NCBI RefSeq assembly: GCF_028736215.1
Contig: NZ_CP117883.1
Location: forward strand, 5,022,001-5,086,000
DNA: 64,000 nt
Reading direction: 5' to 3'
From: Mucilaginibacter sp. KACC 22773
GTDB taxonomy: Bacteria; Bacteroidota; Bacteroidia; Sphingobacteriales; Sphingobacteriaceae
Part shown: piece by piece, positions 17,112 to 24,469 of the stretch
Layout of the letters: each line of letters opens with the position of its first letter
Position numbering within the stretch: the first letter of the stretch is position 1
Translations under genes and position numbers: made by a program
Notes under the pieces: generated by a model
Databases searched by the model: none
What the model was told of the DNA's origin: nothing
Seen by the model: only the letters and a program-made list of their open reading frames with translations

Positions 17112-18542
17112 ATGAGCTTAGCTGATCTTTACCCTTCAAAAAAAATAATATTAATCAGCTTTATATTTTTCTGTACCGCTTGCAAGGTTTTTGCCCAAAA
17201 CAATATATTTGATCAAAAGCCCGAGGTGAAACTACGCTATTACCGGGATGTTCGGGATACCTCGGTAAAACGCAGGTTTGGCCGCGCTGCAGCCGAATTG
17301 GGTATAGCCGAAATTACCCCCTGGATTTTTGACCGATATGTAGCCAACAAGGATTACGCCCGTATAAACTGGAAAAGCGTTAGCCACAACCTTAACCCCG
17401 GCAACTGGGAGTTTGATAACGATCCTTTTCAAACTAATCAGTTTGGACACCCCTATCACGGCAGTTTGTTTTATAGCGCGTTCCGAAGCAATGGCTTTAG
17501 CTTTTGGCAATCTGTACCGGCTACCATGGCGGGTAGCTACCTTTGGGAAACCTTTGCCGAAAACCAGGCACCCTCTCCAAACGATTTTATAAATACCAGT
17601 TTTGGCGGTATCGTGCTGGGCGAGATGACTTTTCGCCTATCAAGCCGCATAGTAAACAACCGCCAGCGGGGTTTTAAAAGGCAGGCCAGCGAAGTAGCTG
17701 GACTAATAATTAACCCCATGCGCGGACTAAACCGCATTTTAGACGGCACCTGGGGCAAAGTTTATGGCAATAGCACCGAGCGCGACTCATCAAAAATAGG
17801 CGCAGAGTTTGACCTCGGAGGGCGGATATTTAATTCCCAATCGGTAAGCCCGTTTAAGCATGGTCGCTTTGGCTGGTTCGGCAGGGCAGCATTATTATAT
17901 GGTGTACCAAATGAAGGCTTCAGGAAACCCTTCAGCAATATATCTATAACTGCCGAATTTGGTAAAGACGATAGCAGCTCGGTTAACGTGATAAGCGTGT
18001 ATGGATCACTTACCGGCTGGGACGTTTCTGCGGTTGACCAGGATAAAATAGAGCACCTGGTAATACTATCTGCAAATTATGACTATATCCGCAACCAGGC
18101 TTTTTTCTATGGGGCGCAAAGCGTAAAATTCAATCTATTCTCAGAGCTTAAACTAACACACGGCATCAAAATAACCGGCAATCTTGGGGCTGGCCCAATA
18201 CTTTTGGCTGCCGTACCTGATCAATACACATACAATAGCCGTAATTATGATTACGGACCAGGCTTCTCTGTTAACGGTGGCGGGACAATAAGGTTATTAA
18301 ACAGGTTATCATACAGCGCAAATTACCGGGGAGGCTGGATGATAACCATAGACGGTAATAAATCGCATTATTTTTTGCACACCTTTAGTAACGAAGTAAA
18401 CTACATGTTTATTAAAGGACTTTCCATAGCTGCCGAATCGGGTTATTTCCGGCTGGAAGGAAACTACCATGATTATCCTGATGTGAATAAGAAATATCCT
18501 TACCTCAGGATCTCGACAAGATATACAATAGGGAATTTGTAG
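17112..18542 (+). CDS. DUF3943 outer-membrane-type protein
   Basis: 476 aa. A signal segment (IILISFIFFCTACKVFAQ) is followed by the DUF3943 signature WEFDNDPFQTNQFGHPYHG and SVPATMAGSYLWETFAENQA, then many amphipathic strands with aromatic ends (AALLYGVPNEG, FNLFSELKLTHG, ISTRYTIGNL at the C-terminus). It is predicted to be a beta-barrel in the outer membrane; the role is unknown. Its stop is at the edge of a heptad palindrome. Confidence 0.8.
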   Translation: MSLADLYPSKKIILISFIFFCTACKVFAQNNIFDQKPEVKLRYYRDVRDTSVKRRFGRAAAELGIAEITPWIFDRYVANKDYARINWKSVSHNLNPGNWEFDNDPFQTNQFGHPYHGSLFYSAFRSNGFSFWQSVPATMAGSYLWETFAENQAPSPNDFINTSFGGIVLGEMTFRLSSRIVNNRQRGFKRQASEVAGLIINPMRGLNRILDGTWGKVYGNSTERDSSKIGAEFDLGGRIFNSQSVSPFKHGRFGWFGRAALLYGVPNEGFRKPFSNISITAEFGKDDSSSVNVISVYGSLTGWDVSAVDQDKIEHLVILSANYDYIRNQAFFYGAQSVKFNLFSELKLTHGIKITGNLGAGPILLAAVPDQYTYNSRNYDYGPGFSVNGGGTIRLLNRLSYSANYRGGWMITIDGNKSHYFLHTFSNEVNYMFIKGLSIAAESGYFRLEGNYHDYPDVNKKYPYLRISTRYTIGNL

Positions 18543-18671
18543 AAGAAGCTAAAAGCGGAAAGCTTAAGGCTTAAAGCCTGACAACGCGCCAAAAAAACTT
18601 TGTGCTTTTAACTTTTAGCTTTCAGCCTAAAAGGAAGGCTTTGTGCTTTACGCCTTTAGCTTTCAGCTAAA
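18543..18671. repeat. Heptad palindrome (AAGCTGA family)
   Basis: Left: GAAGCTA, AAAGCGG, AAAGCTT, AAGGCTT, AAAGCCT. Right: TGTGCTT, TTAACTT, TTAGCTT, TCAGCCT, then GTGCTTT, ACGCCTT, TAGCTTT, CAGCTAA. Inverted arms fill the gap between the DUF3943 stop and the tRNA 3' end, and may act as a shared terminator. Confidence 0.82.
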
Positions 18672-18675
18672 ATAG

Positions 18676-18746
18676 ACGTCGCGGGCAGATTCGAACTGCC
18701 GTTTAGGGTTTTGCAGACCCCCACCTATCCTCTCGGTCACGCGACT
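18676..18746 (-). tRNA. tRNA-Cys (anticodon GCA)
   Basis: 71 nt on the minus strand. The D arm is ACC/GGT, the anticodon arm GGGGT-CTGCAAA-ACCCT carries GCA, the variable loop is AAAC, and the T arm is GGCAG-TTCGAAT-CTGCC. The acceptor stem AGTCGCG/CGCGACG pairs at six positions with an A1-G72 mismatch at the tip. Base 73 is U, the cysteine identity base; CCA is not encoded. It follows a SAM-I riboswitch by 50 nt on the same strand. Confidence 0.93.
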
Positions 18747-18796
18747 TAAAAAAACTATAAAATCACTTATTAGATTGGCAGGGGGCGAAGATGGTA

Positions 18797-18906
18797 TGTT
18801 ATCTTTCTCCGTTGAATGGAGCAGGAATTAGCACCTTTTACATTATGCGGATGTATAGGTTGCTAAGACGTCTTTGGGCCTTTCCCTCAGTCTTTCTTGA
18901 TAAGTT
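18797..18906 (-). ncRNA. SAM-I (S-box) riboswitch
   Basis: The minus strand contains in order the conserved S-box blocks TTATCAAGA, GAGGGA, GGCCC, CTTAGCAACC, AGGTGCTAATTCC, TGC and GAAAGATAA. P1 is closed by TTATC/GATAA. The spacing and blocks match Bacteroidota versions of the class that binds S-adenosylmethionine. No protein gene lies downstream on this strand; the next gene is tRNA-Cys, 50 nt away. Confidence 0.9.
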
Positions 18907-19385
18907 AAAATAAAGAACGATTTGTCTGTTTTGACAATGCAAACATAAAACATTATTTATATAAATCCTATAGAAATAGTAGAATATTTTTTATCAATCC
19001 ATTATCTCTCTAAAAATCAGCAATATAAATAACAAATACTCCCGCGAGCTTCCAGCTCGTGGGCCGAATGATTTCAGCTTTCAGCTGAACTAAGTCAAGA
19101 GAATTTAAACCCGGAGATACTCACGAGTAATGCTAACCTAATCTCACAGGTGTTGAATTTCTGCCTTAACCCCCGTCATTCACTTTTCTTCCATCTGATG
19201 GATTATTCCACTACCCAAACAAGCCAATCTCCTGTATCCTTTTGCAAAAAAAACTGAATAACAGTTGCCTGTTATAACTGTATTTTGGGTACCTTAATAT
19301 ACAACTATACTTTGCAGATACATAAGGATAGTTATGCAAATGATAAGCGCTAATATTGCTTTAACCAATTGAAATAAACACAAAA
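18907..19385. other. Intergenic region between riboswitch and lutA
   Basis: No gene seen. It holds a strong hairpin at 19041-19063 (CCCGCGAGCT, loop TCC, AGCTCGTGGG) and a short heptad piece TTTCAGC, TTTCAGC at 19072-19085. It must contain the promoters of the riboswitch transcript (minus) and of lutABC (plus). Confidence 0.5.
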
Positions 19386-20123
19386 ATGAAGGTAGCTTTA
19401 TTTGTTCCCTGCTATGTAGACCAATTTTATCCACAGGCTGCCGTTGCAACCCTGGAATTGCTGGAGAAGCTGGGTTGCGAAGTTCATTACCCTAAAAATC
19501 AAACCTGTTGCGGGCAGCCTATGGCCAATAGCGGCTATGAGCACCTTACCGGCGGCTGCAATAATTTATTCATCGATAATTTTGCCGGTTACGATTATAT
19601 CGTATGCCCATCCGGCAGTTGCACGCTGCATATTAAAGAACATTTGCATTCTCACGAAAACGAAGATAAAGCTATCGAAATCCGTAAACGTATTTTTGAA
19701 CTTACCGAGTTTTTGGTAGATATATTACAGGTAAAAAGCCTCAAAGCCAGCTTCCCCTACAAAGTAGGTATGCACCAAAGCTGCCATGGCTTGCGCGGTT
19801 TACGCATTTCGCAAATGACCGAACTGGTGGCCCCGCCGTTTAGCAAACCAGCTCAATTGCTGGGCCTGGTTAAAGGCCTGGAACTGGTACCCTTAAGCCG
19901 GGCCGATGATTGTTGCGGCTTTGGCGGTACCTTTTGCGTGGTAGAAGAAGCTGTGTCATCCAAAATGGGTAAAGACCGTGTGGACGACCATATTGAACAT
20001 GGGGCACAATACATCACCTCGGCCGATTTAAGCTGCCTGATGCACCTGGAAGGCATCCTGCGCCGCCAAAACAGCAGTGTTAAAGTAATTCATGTTGCCG
20101 AAATTTTAAACCACAGTATCTAA
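19386..20123 (+). CDS. lutA: Lactate utilization protein LutA (Fe-S oxidoreductase subunit)
   Basis: 245 aa. Two CCG domains are visible: QTCCGQP with an upstream PCYVDQ, and HQSCHGLRG with DDCCGFGG. These cysteines bind an iron-sulphur cofactor in LutA/YkgE and glycolate-oxidase GlpC-like subunits. With LutB and LutC it oxidises L-lactate to pyruvate in the cytoplasm. lutB starts 1 bp after its stop, so the three genes form one operon. Confidence 0.93.
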   Translation: MKVALFVPCYVDQFYPQAAVATLELLEKLGCEVHYPKNQTCCGQPMANSGYEHLTGGCNNLFIDNFAGYDYIVCPSGSCTLHIKEHLHSHENEDKAIEIRKRIFELTEFLVDILQVKSLKASFPYKVGMHQSCHGLRGLRISQMTELVAPPFSKPAQLLGLVKGLELVPLSRADDCCGFGGTFCVVEEAVSSKMGKDRVDDHIEHGAQYITSADLSCLMHLEGILRRQNSSVKVIHVAEILNHSI

Positions 20124-20124
20124 T

Positions 20125-21510
20125 ATGAGCAGCACCGCAACAAAAGATCACCCGCAATTGGCCGCCATATTTAACCGCGACGAACCACGGGTTGACTGGC
20201 ACGACGAAACCCTGTGGTGGGTTCGCGCCAAACGCGATATTGCCGCACATAAACTACCCGAGTGGGAACTGCTGCGCGAAACTGCCTCGCAAATTAAAAA
20301 CAACGTACTATCAAACCTGAGCACTTACCTGGAGCAGTTTGAGGCCAATGCCATTAACAATGGGATAATAGTACATTGGGCAGCTAATGCCGAAGAGCAT
20401 AATAAAATTATTTACACCCTGTTGGAGAAACGCGGCATCAGCCGTATGGTAAAAAGCAAATCGATGCTTACCGAGGAATGTCACCTTAATGAATACCTGT
20501 TAAAACAGGGTATAGATGTTATCGACTCCGACCTGGGCGAACGCATTGTTCAGTTAGCCGGCGAACCGCCAAGCCATATTGTACTGCCCTGCATCCACAA
20601 GAAAAAGGAAGAAATAGGCGACATTTTTCATGAGCACTTAGGCTCAGCCAAAGGCGAATCGGACCCTAAAATATTAACCGAAACGGCCCGCCAGCACCTT
20701 CGCGAAGTGTTCCTGACCCGCCGCGCGGCCCTTACCGGCGTTAACTTTGCCATTGCCGAAACCGGCGAGTTTGTGATATGTACCAACGAGGGCAATGCCG
20801 ATATGGGCGCCCACCTGGCCGAAATTCATATTGCATCCATGGGTATCGAAAAGATAATCCCGGAGCGTAAACACCTTGGTGTATTTTTGCGCCTGCTTAC
20901 CCGTAGCGCCACAGGGCAGCCTATTACCACCTACTCCAGCCATTTCAGCAAACCGCAGGATGGTAAAGAAATACATGTTGTGATAGTTGATAACGGCCGC
21001 AGCATCCAGCTGGGCCGCGAGGATTTTCGCAATTCGTTAAAATGTATTCGTTGCGGGGCCTGTATGAATACCTGCCCTGTATACCGCAAAAGCGGCGGCC
21101 ACAGTTACCATACCGCGGTTGCCGGCCCCATAGGCAGCATCCTGGCGCCCAACCTCGATATGGAAAAATATGCCGACCTGCCTTTTGCCTCAACCCTGTG
21201 CGGATCGTGCAGTAACGTATGCCCCGTTAAAATTGATATTCACGACCAGCTATACAAATGGCGGCAGGTAATTGTTAAGGCAGGCTATACGCCCAAAGCA
21301 AAAACTTTAGCCATGAAAGGTATGGCTTTTACCCTATCCTCGCCGATGATCTATCGGGCGGCAGGCAAAATGGGGCGCTTTACGTTTAAATATGCACCCT
21401 TTGCGGTTAATAATGGCGCAAACCCATGGTACAAACACCGCGAAATGCCCAAAGCACCCGAACAATCATTTGGCGAATGGTATGCCAAAAGAAAGGAAAA
21501 CAAGAAATGA
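20125..21510 (+). CDS. lutB: Lactate utilization protein LutB (ferredoxin-type subunit)
   Basis: 461 aa. An N-terminal LUD domain (residues about 60-300, including VNFAIAETGEFVICTNEGNA) is followed by two [4Fe-4S] sites, CIRCGACMNTCPVY and CGSCSNVCPVK. Length and order match LutB/YkgF. It carries electrons between LutA/LutC and the respiratory chain. Its stop codon overlaps the lutC start in ATGA. Confidence 0.94.
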   Translation: MSSTATKDHPQLAAIFNRDEPRVDWHDETLWWVRAKRDIAAHKLPEWELLRETASQIKNNVLSNLSTYLEQFEANAINNGIIVHWAANAEEHNKIIYTLLEKRGISRMVKSKSMLTEECHLNEYLLKQGIDVIDSDLGERIVQLAGEPPSHIVLPCIHKKKEEIGDIFHEHLGSAKGESDPKILTETARQHLREVFLTRRAALTGVNFAIAETGEFVICTNEGNADMGAHLAEIHIASMGIEKIIPERKHLGVFLRLLTRSATGQPITTYSSHFSKPQDGKEIHVVIVDNGRSIQLGREDFRNSLKCIRCGACMNTCPVYRKSGGHSYHTAVAGPIGSILAPNLDMEKYADLPFASTLCGSCSNVCPVKIDIHDQLYKWRQVIVKAGYTPKAKTLAMKGMAFTLSSPMIYRAAGKMGRFTFKYAPFAVNNGANPWYKHREMPKAPEQSFGEWYAKRKENKK

Positions 21511-22103
21511 GCAGCCGCGAAAACATATTAGCAGCCGTAAAAGCCAACCAGTTTAGCCAGGCAGATTTGCCCGGCCTTGAGGTTTTAAACACCCTGACGG
21601 CCACCAACGACGACCTGGTTGAAAAATACAAAACCATCGGCAGCGCCGGGGGCAGTTTTGTGTACGAAGTAGCCGGCTACGAGGCCATCCAAAACATTCT
21701 TCACAAAGAGTTTAAACCGGGTGTAAAAATCATATCAGGCATTAAAGAATTAAGCGAATACACCTATGTTGCCGATGTAAAAAACGAATTATCCCACAGT
21801 TTTGCCGATGTGGAGTTATGCATCCTCTGGTCGGGCCTCGGCGTTGCAGAAAACGGGGCATTATGGCTCACAGAGGAGGATATGACCGTCAGGGTGCTGC
21901 CCTTTATTGCTCAGCACCTGGCCGTAGTAATCAGTAAAACTAATTTGGTGCCTACCATGGCGCAGGCTTATGAAAAAATTGGCGGGGCCACATATGGCTA
22001 TGGTGCTTTTATCTCTGGCCCATCAAAAACCGCCGATATTGAACAATCATTGGTTATTGGTGCGCATGGCCCAAGGAGTTTGTCGGTGTTTATACTTCCT
22101 TAG
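21507..22103 (+). CDS. lutC: Lactate utilization protein LutC
   Basis: 198 aa from the ATG at 21507, which overlaps the lutB stop (ATGA); upstream in-frame ATGs lie inside lutB and are less likely. LUD domain with LGVAENGALWLTEEDM and FISGPSKTADIEQSLVIGAHGP, the family's signature end. It is the third subunit of the lactate oxidation complex. No lactate permease or lutR gene is adjacent. A terminator follows. Confidence 0.92.
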   Translation: MSSRENILAAVKANQFSQADLPGLEVLNTLTATNDDLVEKYKTIGSAGGSFVYEVAGYEAIQNILHKEFKPGVKIISGIKELSEYTYVADVKNELSHSFADVELCILWSGLGVAENGALWLTEEDMTVRVLPFIAQHLAVVISKTNLVPTMAQAYEKIGGATYGYGAFISGPSKTADIEQSLVIGAHGPRSLSVFILP

Positions 22104-22136
22104 CCCCTTAATTCCTGGTTATATATTTTTAATTAA

Positions 22137-22167
22137 GTCTGCCGGTTGATTGACGGCAGGCTTTTTT
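22137..22167 (+). terminator. Rho-independent terminator of lutABC
   Basis: GTCTGCCG (22137-22144) pairs with CGGCAGGC (22154-22161), followed by six T. Lies 34 bp after the lutC stop. Confidence 0.9.
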
Positions 22168-22171
22168 AATG

Positions 22172-22325
22172 GCTTCGTCTTGAGTCTAACTTCTTGATTC
22201 TTTTCCCGGGCGTTGCCTGCGGCCGGGCTCTTTGCTCATACCGCACAGGCCTTATTCACAGGCCGGTATCCGCGACGATCCCTAACGCAAAATTGTCTGA
22301 ACCGGGATTCGTCGGATTAAGGGAT
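22172..22325. repeat. Composite repeat: heptads plus GC-rich core, copy 1
   Basis: Heptads CTTGAGT, CTAACTT, CTTGATT precede a G+C-rich core of about 115 bp beginning GGCGTTGCCTGCGGCC and containing GCACAGGCCTTA, GGCCGGTATCCGCG, CGATCCCTAACGCAAA and TTGTCTGAAC. A close second copy lies at 55773-55930, also preceded by TTGATAC-type heptads. The core can fold through its GGCC/CCGG blocks. Function unknown. Confidence 0.75.
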
Positions 22326-22352
22326 GATTGGATTTTTAATTTAGCATAATGC

Positions 22353-22408
22353 CAACTCACTACTCACTATTTCAGGACAAGACACACTTCACTATTCACT
22401 ACTCACTT
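22353..22408. repeat. Heptad repeat (ACTCACT family) at the end of the rhodanese gene
   Basis: Words CAACTCA, CTACTCA, CTATTTC on the left and TTCACTA, TTCACTA, CTCACTT on the right. The minus-strand stop codon of the next gene (TGA at 22403-22405) lies inside the last word. Confidence 0.75.
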
Positions 22409-22876
22409 CCCTGCCAACGGAAACCCTTTATCAACCCAGTTGGATTTCAGATTGGTGGCCAGGTTAAGCAGTTTCACATCAGTAAACCCCAATTTTTGCA
22501 ATTCAGAAAAAGCCGGGCGAATGTTAGGGCACTTAACAAATGGGCAGCATCCGCAGTAAATAACTATCGCGGTATTTTTGGGTAAATTAGCAACAGCCAT
22601 TCTTAACTTTTCCAGGTTTTCTGGTTTGTTTACTGCGCCAATGTGGGTAGCGCCTTTAATATCTTCTACAGCACCGATGTTAAAGATAACAAGCGCAGTT
22701 GTACCAGTTTTTATGTTAGCAGCTAAGGTAGCCGGTTCCAGTAATTGACTTTCTGTCCAGGGGTTAGTAACGCCTAACGTTGGCATAGTCATCGGCGAAG
22801 TTTGCGCCCTGGTGTTTGTAGTTAATAAAACTACAAAAATCAAGCTTAGCAAAGCTCCAAAATATTTATTTTTCAT
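22403..22876 (-). CDS. Secreted rhodanese-like protein
   Basis: 157 aa from ATG 22876; an upstream ATG at 22924 would add 16 residues and overlap the divergent gene. Signal peptide ends near TRAQTS. The rhodanese-like domain has VIYCGCCPFVKCPN at the active-site position, an unusual loop with four cysteines in eight residues. Normally this domain moves sulphur or binds metal or phosphate at one Cys. The protein should be periplasmic. Its stop is provided by repeat DNA. Confidence 0.75.
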   Translation of the reverse strand: MKNKYFGALLSLIFVVLLTTNTRAQTSPMTMPTLGVTNPWTESQLLEPATLAANIKTGTTALVIFNIGAVEDIKGATHIGAVNKPENLEKLRMAVANLPKNTAIVIYCGCCPFVKCPNIRPAFSELQKLGFTDVKLLNLATNLKSNWVDKGFPLAGK

Positions 22877-22930
22877 GTTCCGGGTGTTTATCAGCAACTT
22901 TGTTTGCTCAAATATGAACATCAATTATCT

Positions 22931-23554
22931 ATGGAAGAAGATAAAAAAGAACATTGGGAACGGATATATCAGACCAAAAATCCCGGCCAGGTAAGCTGGA
23001 CGCAAGCCATACCGCAAACCTCGCTTAATTTTATTCGTGGCTTCGATTTAGCAAAAACCGACAAGATAATCGACATCGGCGGCGGCGACAGCAAACTGGT
23101 TGATTTCCTGCTACAAGAGGGTTACACCAACATTACCGTTTTGGATATCTCCGAAACAGCCTTAGCCAAAGCAAAGGCACGACTTGGCAATAAAAGCAGC
23201 CTGGTTACCTGGATAGTTTGCGATATTACCAATTTTGAACCCAAAGAAACCTACACCCTTTGGCATGACCGGGCGACCTTCCACTTCCTGACAACACAGG
23301 ATAAAATTACCCGCTACTTAAATATTGCCGCAAAAGCAGTCAGCCATTATTTGATCATCGGCACATTCTCTGAAAACGGGCCCGAAAAATGCAGTGGGTT
23401 AGTCATTAAAAAATACGCAGAACAACAATTGCAAACCATATTTGACCGGCATTTTGAGAAGGTAACCTGTATTACCGAAAACCATACTACTCCTTTTGCA
23501 ACAAAACAAAACTTCCTGTTTTGCAGCTTTAAAAAGCGCAAGGATAACCTATAA
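22931..23554 (+). CDS. SAM-dependent class I methyltransferase
   Basis: 207 aa from ATG 22931. Motif I is IIDIGGGDSKLVDFLL, followed by VLDISETALAKAKARLG (motif II acidic residue) and WHDRATFHFLT (post-II). The opening EHWERIYQTKNPGQVSWTQ is shared by small-molecule methyltransferases often annotated as thiopurine-, tellurite- or arsenite-like. Substrate unknown. Divergent from the rhodanese gene. Confidence 0.82.
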   Translation: MEEDKKEHWERIYQTKNPGQVSWTQAIPQTSLNFIRGFDLAKTDKIIDIGGGDSKLVDFLLQEGYTNITVLDISETALAKAKARLGNKSSLVTWIVCDITNFEPKETYTLWHDRATFHFLTTQDKITRYLNIAAKAVSHYLIIGTFSENGPEKCSGLVIKKYAEQQLQTIFDRHFEKVTCITENHTTPFATKQNFLFCSFKKRKDNL

Positions 23555-23596
23555 AAAAGCCATTTGGTAATGATGACACAAAGATGAAGATTACCT

Positions 23597-23628
23597 ATTG
23601 TAAGAATATACCGATTGGTATATTTTTG
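23597..23628 (+). promoter_or_regulatory. Promoter with embedded TetR-type operator ahead of the SDR gene
   Basis: A Bacteroidota-type -7 element TATTTTTG (23621-23628) lies 20 bp after ATTG (23597-23600), a one-base variant of the -33 TTTG. The spacer holds the palindrome ATATACC-GATT-GGTATAT (23606-23623), whose right arm overlaps the -7 element. The same core recurs before the MFS and TetR genes. Confidence 0.7.
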
Positions 23629-23659
23629 TCATGTTGAGTTTAATCAACAACGCATCAAA

Positions 23660-24400
23660 ATGAAAACTTCAAAAAACACCATACTCATTACCGGCGGCAG
23701 TGCCGGCATAGGTTTTGAGTTAGCAAAAAAATTATCAGCAGATAACCATGTTATCATCATTGGCCGTAACGAGGCCCGTTTACAAAAAGCTGCGGCTCAA
23801 TTACAAAACGTGAGCGCTATAACCGCAGATGTATCCAACCCTGAAGATGTAGAAAAACTGGTAACAAAACTAACTGCCGATTTCCCCGAACTCAACATCG
23901 TGATTAACAACGCAGGCGCTGCAAATCTGAATAACCTGCTTACCGATACCAATACGTTTGAAAAAGCCGGTGAAGAAATGCTGACTAACTACCTGTCGGT
24001 TATCCGCCTTAACGAAAAACTGCTGCCATCACTCAAAAATCAACCAGATGCGGCTATTGTAAACGTATCTTCAATAGTCGCGTTTGCGCCAAGCACCAAA
24101 CTGGCTACTTACGGCGCCACAAAAGCTGCGTTACATGCATACACCAGGGCTTTGAGATTAGCATTGGCCGAAACCGGCATAAAAGTTTTTGAGTTGATGC
24201 CTCCACTGGTTGATACTGAATTCTCTGCCGAAATTGGTGGTAAAAATGGCATCCCCCCTGCCCAGGTTGCCGATGAGTTTTTAGCCGGTTTACAAAGCGA
24301 TACCTACGAGATTCGCGTTGCCGGTACCGAACAATTTTACAGGCTTTACCTATCCAACCCGGATGAAGCTTTAAGGGTGATAAATTTACCAAGGGAATAA
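23660..24400 (+). CDS. Short-chain dehydrogenase/reductase (DltE-like)
   Basis: 246 aa from ATG 23660. Rossmann fold with TGGSAGIGFELAKKL (cofactor loop), NNAGAANLNNLL, VNVSSIVAF (catalytic Ser) and the YGATKAALHAY active site (Tyr and Lys four apart). The cofactor is NAD(P)H; the substrate is unknown. It is preceded by a TetR-type operator and lies upstream of the exporter and regulator genes that share it. Confidence 0.87.
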   Translation: MKTSKNTILITGGSAGIGFELAKKLSADNHVIIIGRNEARLQKAAAQLQNVSAITADVSNPEDVEKLVTKLTADFPELNIVINNAGAANLNNLLTDTNTFEKAGEEMLTNYLSVIRLNEKLLPSLKNQPDAAIVNVSSIVAFAPSTKLATYGATKAALHAYTRALRLALAETGIKVFELMPPLVDTEFSAEIGGKNGIPPAQVADEFLAGLQSDTYEIRVAGTEQFYRLYLSNPDEALRVINLPRE

Positions 24401-24419
24401 TAGCTAAATAAAAAAATTT

Positions 24420-24453
24420 AACATAAATTATACCGATTGGTATAATTTATGTT
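24420..24453. promoter_or_regulatory. 34-bp palindromic operator before the MFS gene
   Basis: Perfect 15-bp arms AACATAAATTATACC and GGTATAATTTATGTT surround GATT. The core TATACC-GATT-GGTATA equals that of the site at 23606. It ends 16 bp before the likely start ATG (24470). Confidence 0.8.
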
Positions 24454-24469
24454 ATTTACACAATTCGCT

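Noticed and set aside
19041..19063. Strong hairpin before lutA as a terminator or attenuator
   Set aside because: No U run follows on the plus strand and no leader peptide is seen; listed only as intergenic content.
21426..21506. Upstream ATG for lutC at 21426
   Set aside because: It lies within lutB; the ATG at 21507 overlaps the lutB stop as ATGA, the usual coupling, and begins the conserved protein.
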